Assembly (NCBI GenBank): GCA_041659285.1
Contig: JBAZYO010000016.1
Span: 62,001 to 126,000, forward strand
Direction of reading: 5' to 3'
DNA from: Vicinamibacterales bacterium
Lineage (GTDB): Bacteria > Acidobacteriota > Vicinamibacteria > Vicinamibacterales > UBA2999
DNA: 64,000 nucleotides
Shown here: in pieces, positions 62,219 through 64,000 of the stretch
Position numbering within the stretch: position 1 is the stretch's first letter
Layout: every line of letters begins with the position of its first letter
The notes under the pieces: model-generated
What the model saw: the letters and a program-made list of their open reading frames with translations, nothing else
Databases searched by the model: none
Told to the model about the DNA's origin: nothing
Program-made: the position numbers and the translations under genes

Positions 62219-63568
62219 CTATGCGTCGGTGCCGGGTGCCTGGTGCCGGGTGCCGGGCGCCTGCTGCTGAGGTTTTCCCATCCACAGCGACAGCAACCAC
62301 ATCACGAACGCGGCGCCGACAATGACGATGGCGAGCCGGACCAACGACGCCAGGTCCCTCAGGTCGAGCGCCGGCCCGCGATAGGTCATCAGCACGCTGC
62401 CGCGGTCGGTCGCCCAGTGCCACGCGGTGTGCGCGACGAGCGCCGACATCAGGATGGTGCCGATGCGCTCGGCCAACCCGTATCGGAAGATCACCGCCAG
62501 GACCGGCACCATCACGAGCAGCACCGCCAGCTGGCCAATCTCGACGCCGACGTTGAACGCGAGCAGCGACATCACGAGGTGTTCCCCCGCGAATTGCAGG
62601 CGCTCGCGCAACAGGAACGAAAACCCGAACCCGTGCACCAGCCCGAACGCGAACGTGATCATCCAGCGCCGATCGAGCCTGGCGCCGACGATGTTCTCGA
62701 ACGCCATGTAGACGATCGAGATGGCGATCAGCGTCTCGATCAGCGGCGGGAACCACAGGCTGTCGGGCGCCATCCCGTAGGCGGAGGCGATCAGCGTCAC
62801 CGAGTGCGCGACCGTGAACGCGGTGACCACCACCGCGAGCGGCCGCAGCTTCCGGAACGGGATCACGAGGCACAGCAGGAACAGCAGGTGGTCGGTGCCG
62901 TCGAGGATGTGGAAGAAGCCGTCGCGCGCGAACAGGTAGAACGCCTGGTGCCACCGCGGATCGAGGTGCACGATGCCGGTGTCGGCGTGTACGTCGAAGG
63001 CGCGTTCCGGCTTGCCGGGCTGCAGGAAGCGGAGGACGACGTTCACCTGGAGGCCGAGGCGGGTGAGTCCGGGCCGGATCGCGAAATCCGACTGGTCCGA
63101 GGTGATCGGATACTCGAATGCGACGTCGAGCATGCCGTCTTCCCAGTAAATCTGGGTGCTCTGGTCGAGCCGGGCGCCCGTCATCAGGTTGGCCAGGGCC
63201 TCATCGTAGGAGGCAAACGACTTGTCGCCGGGCAGCGAGACCCGCAGGGCGGCCACCTTCGACAGGTTGACGCGCTTGCCGTTCTCGTAGACCTCGACGA
63301 AGTCGCCAATCCACAGGGTCGCGGCGTGGTCGAGGGCCGGCTCGATGCGGGAGAAGTCGAGGAACCCCCCGGCCACGGTCGGTATGTCGATATCCCGCAT
63401 GGACTTAAGCGGGGCCCTGATCAGCAGCGTCAAGGTGGACCCGGCGGGCCTGACGAACCCGAAGACGGTCACCTCGTTGGGAACCTCGTGGGCTGTGAGG
63501 GTCGGGGCAAGGGCCAGAAGCATGGCCATCACCACGGTTAATCGGCTCAATAGTTTGCTGGTCGTCAC
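62219..63568 (-). CDS. HupE/UreJ-family membrane protein
   Basis: 449 residues. Signal peptide VVMAMLLALAPTLTAHE, a strand-rich periplasmic domain (about 30-225), then a C-terminal HupE/UreJ membrane region with about seven helices. The His-rich motif FHILDGTDHLLFLL starts it, followed by FTVAHSVTL and LVHGFGFSF. HupE relatives take up nickel or cobalt; long forms with a soluble domain have no proven role. GTG 63568 was chosen because a TATACT box lies just upstream. The last 15 residues (QQAPGTRHQAPGTDA) come from a GGTGCCGGGTGCC tandem repeat (62229-62259). Confidence 0.8.
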   Translation of the reverse strand: MTTSKLLSRLTVVMAMLLALAPTLTAHEVPNEVTVFGFVRPAGSTLTLLIRAPLKSMRDIDIPTVAGGFLDFSRIEPALDHAATLWIGDFVEVYENGKRVNLSKVAALRVSLPGDKSFASYDEALANLMTGARLDQSTQIYWEDGMLDVAFEYPITSDQSDFAIRPGLTRLGLQVNVVLRFLQPGKPERAFDVHADTGIVHLDPRWHQAFYLFARDGFFHILDGTDHLLFLLCLVIPFRKLRPLAVVVTAFTVAHSVTLIASAYGMAPDSLWFPPLIETLIAISIVYMAFENIVGARLDRRWMITFAFGLVHGFGFSFLLRERLQFAGEHLVMSLLAFNVGVEIGQLAVLLVMVPVLAVIFRYGLAERIGTILMSALVAHTAWHWATDRGSVLMTYRGPALDLRDLASLVRLAIVIVGAAFVMWLLSLWMGKPQQQAPGTRHQAPGTDA

Positions 63569-63594
63569 GGCGCTCGACACGGTTATCGGTCCCA

Positions 63595-63602
63595 AGTATA
63601 CT
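63595..63602. promoter_or_regulatory. Shared palindromic -10 for divergent genes
   Basis: AGTATACT reads TATACT on both strands. It is placed to start transcription about 20 nt before the HupE GTG on the minus strand and about 35 nt before the ATG at 63643 on the plus strand. Confidence 0.5.
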
Positions 63603-63642
63603 GGCGCCCGCTTTAGAGGCACTTCTTGAGAGGGGAGCCAAG

Positions 63643-64000
63643 ATGGACCGGGTTACGAGAAATCGCAAGCTTTACGTAGGCGCGGCGTTCGTCGCGATCT
63701 TGCTCGCACTGGGTGCGGGCCAGGCACTGCTCGACAACGTCTCGGCGCAAGCCAAGCAGGCACCGAAGTTCGAAGTGGATCCATTCTGGCCGAAGCCGAT
63801 GCCCAACAACTGGGTGCTCGGGCAGACGATCGGCCTGACGGTGGACGATCGGGATCATGTGTGGCTCATTCACCGCGGCAACGATCCCGGCAATCTCGAT
63901 CGCACGGAGATCGGTCAGCCAACGGCCGACGGTCCGCGTGTCAGTGAATGCTGCATTCCGGCGCCGCCCGTGCTCGAGTTCGACGCGGCGGGCAACCTGG
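63643..64000 (+). CDS. Secreted NHL/six-bladed beta-propeller protein (partial)
   Basis: The start of a gene that runs off the right edge; about 119 residues are visible. AGGGGAG precedes the ATG by 5 nt. An N-terminal membrane segment (LYVGAAFVAILLALGAGQALL) acts as signal or anchor. Then come KFEVDPFWPKPMPNNWVLG and IGLTVDDRDHVWLIHRG, the first blade of NHL-repeat proteins related to peptidyl-alpha-hydroxyglycine lyase domains. A Cys pair (SECCIPAP) follows. Function unknown; probably periplasmic. Confidence 0.75.
   Translation, partial: MDRVTRNRKLYVGAAFVAILLALGAGQALLDNVSAQAKQAPKFEVDPFWPKPMPNNWVLGQTIGLTVDDRDHVWLIHRGNDPGNLDRTEIGQPTADGPRVSECCIPAPPVLEFDAAGNL

Overview
The window is GC-rich, gene-dense DNA from a Gram-negative bacterium. 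It has a Pal lipoprotein, two TolC-type outer-membrane proteins, lipopolysaccharide-type glycosyltransferases and a tripartite RND pump. An ADOP-type MacB/FtsX permease and palindromic repeats encoding 'VRLKPD'-like peptides suggest an acidobacterium of the Vicinamibacteria type. That placement is inference from gene style; there is no rRNA gene here.

Layout. 1-2180 (minus) is a gliding-type ABC exporter, cut by the left edge. 2315-7368 holds a penicillin-acylase-family hydrolase, a solo inverted-repeat doublet and an ArsR-regulated Zn/Cd/Pb ATPase operon. 7430-12288 has a response regulator with a PilZ-like tail, a zinc-ribbon mini-protein, LarE, a membrane glycosyltransferase and Pal. 12319-14800 (minus) is pyrK-pyrD-pyrF. 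14858-24670 carries a membrane phosphatase-like protein, CorA, an amidase, pyrR-pyrB, ribA, a sulfatase-like protein, rlmF and a J-domain-like protein. 25613-30857 is an unusual cluster: MDR dehydrogenase, pterin-synthase-like protein, glycosyltransferase, two methyltransferases and a RibD-type reductase. 30927-32911 is a leader ORF, pyrC and a pyrE-like gene. 32954-40637 has an ECF sigma/anti-sigma pair divergent from an RND efflux operon. 41660-42291 is a VapBC-like module. 42624-51126 is a complete quinohemoprotein amine dehydrogenase cluster (qhpG-A-D-C-B-F-E). 51123-55873 has an ADOP permease, an acetyltransferase, an M28 peptidase and an ankyrin protein. 55867-56990 is a transposase gene framed by long inverted repeats. 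56984-60468 (minus) has two glycosyltransferases and a TolC. 60749-64000 has pyrE, truA, a HupE/UreJ protein and the start of a beta-propeller protein.

Genes that work together. All UMP-pathway steps after carbamoyl phosphate are here (pyrB, pyrC, pyrD/K, pyrE plus a paralogue, pyrF) together with the regulator pyrR. Hairpins resembling PyrR-binding RNA sit in front of both pyrR and the pyrC leader ORF, with the ribosome-binding site in the 3' strand of the outer stem, which predicts translational control. The qhp genes form one tightly overlapping unit encoding the three enzyme subunits and the known maturation machinery (radical SAM enzyme, FAD monooxygenase, ABC exporter, subtilisin-like protease).

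The least explained parts are the cluster at 25613-30857, whose pterin-synthase homologue lacks the usual catalytic residues, and the repeat families. The repeats include a REPIN/RAYT-like pair, double hairpins packed between convergent stop codons, and small palindromes inserted in frame into two coding sequences.
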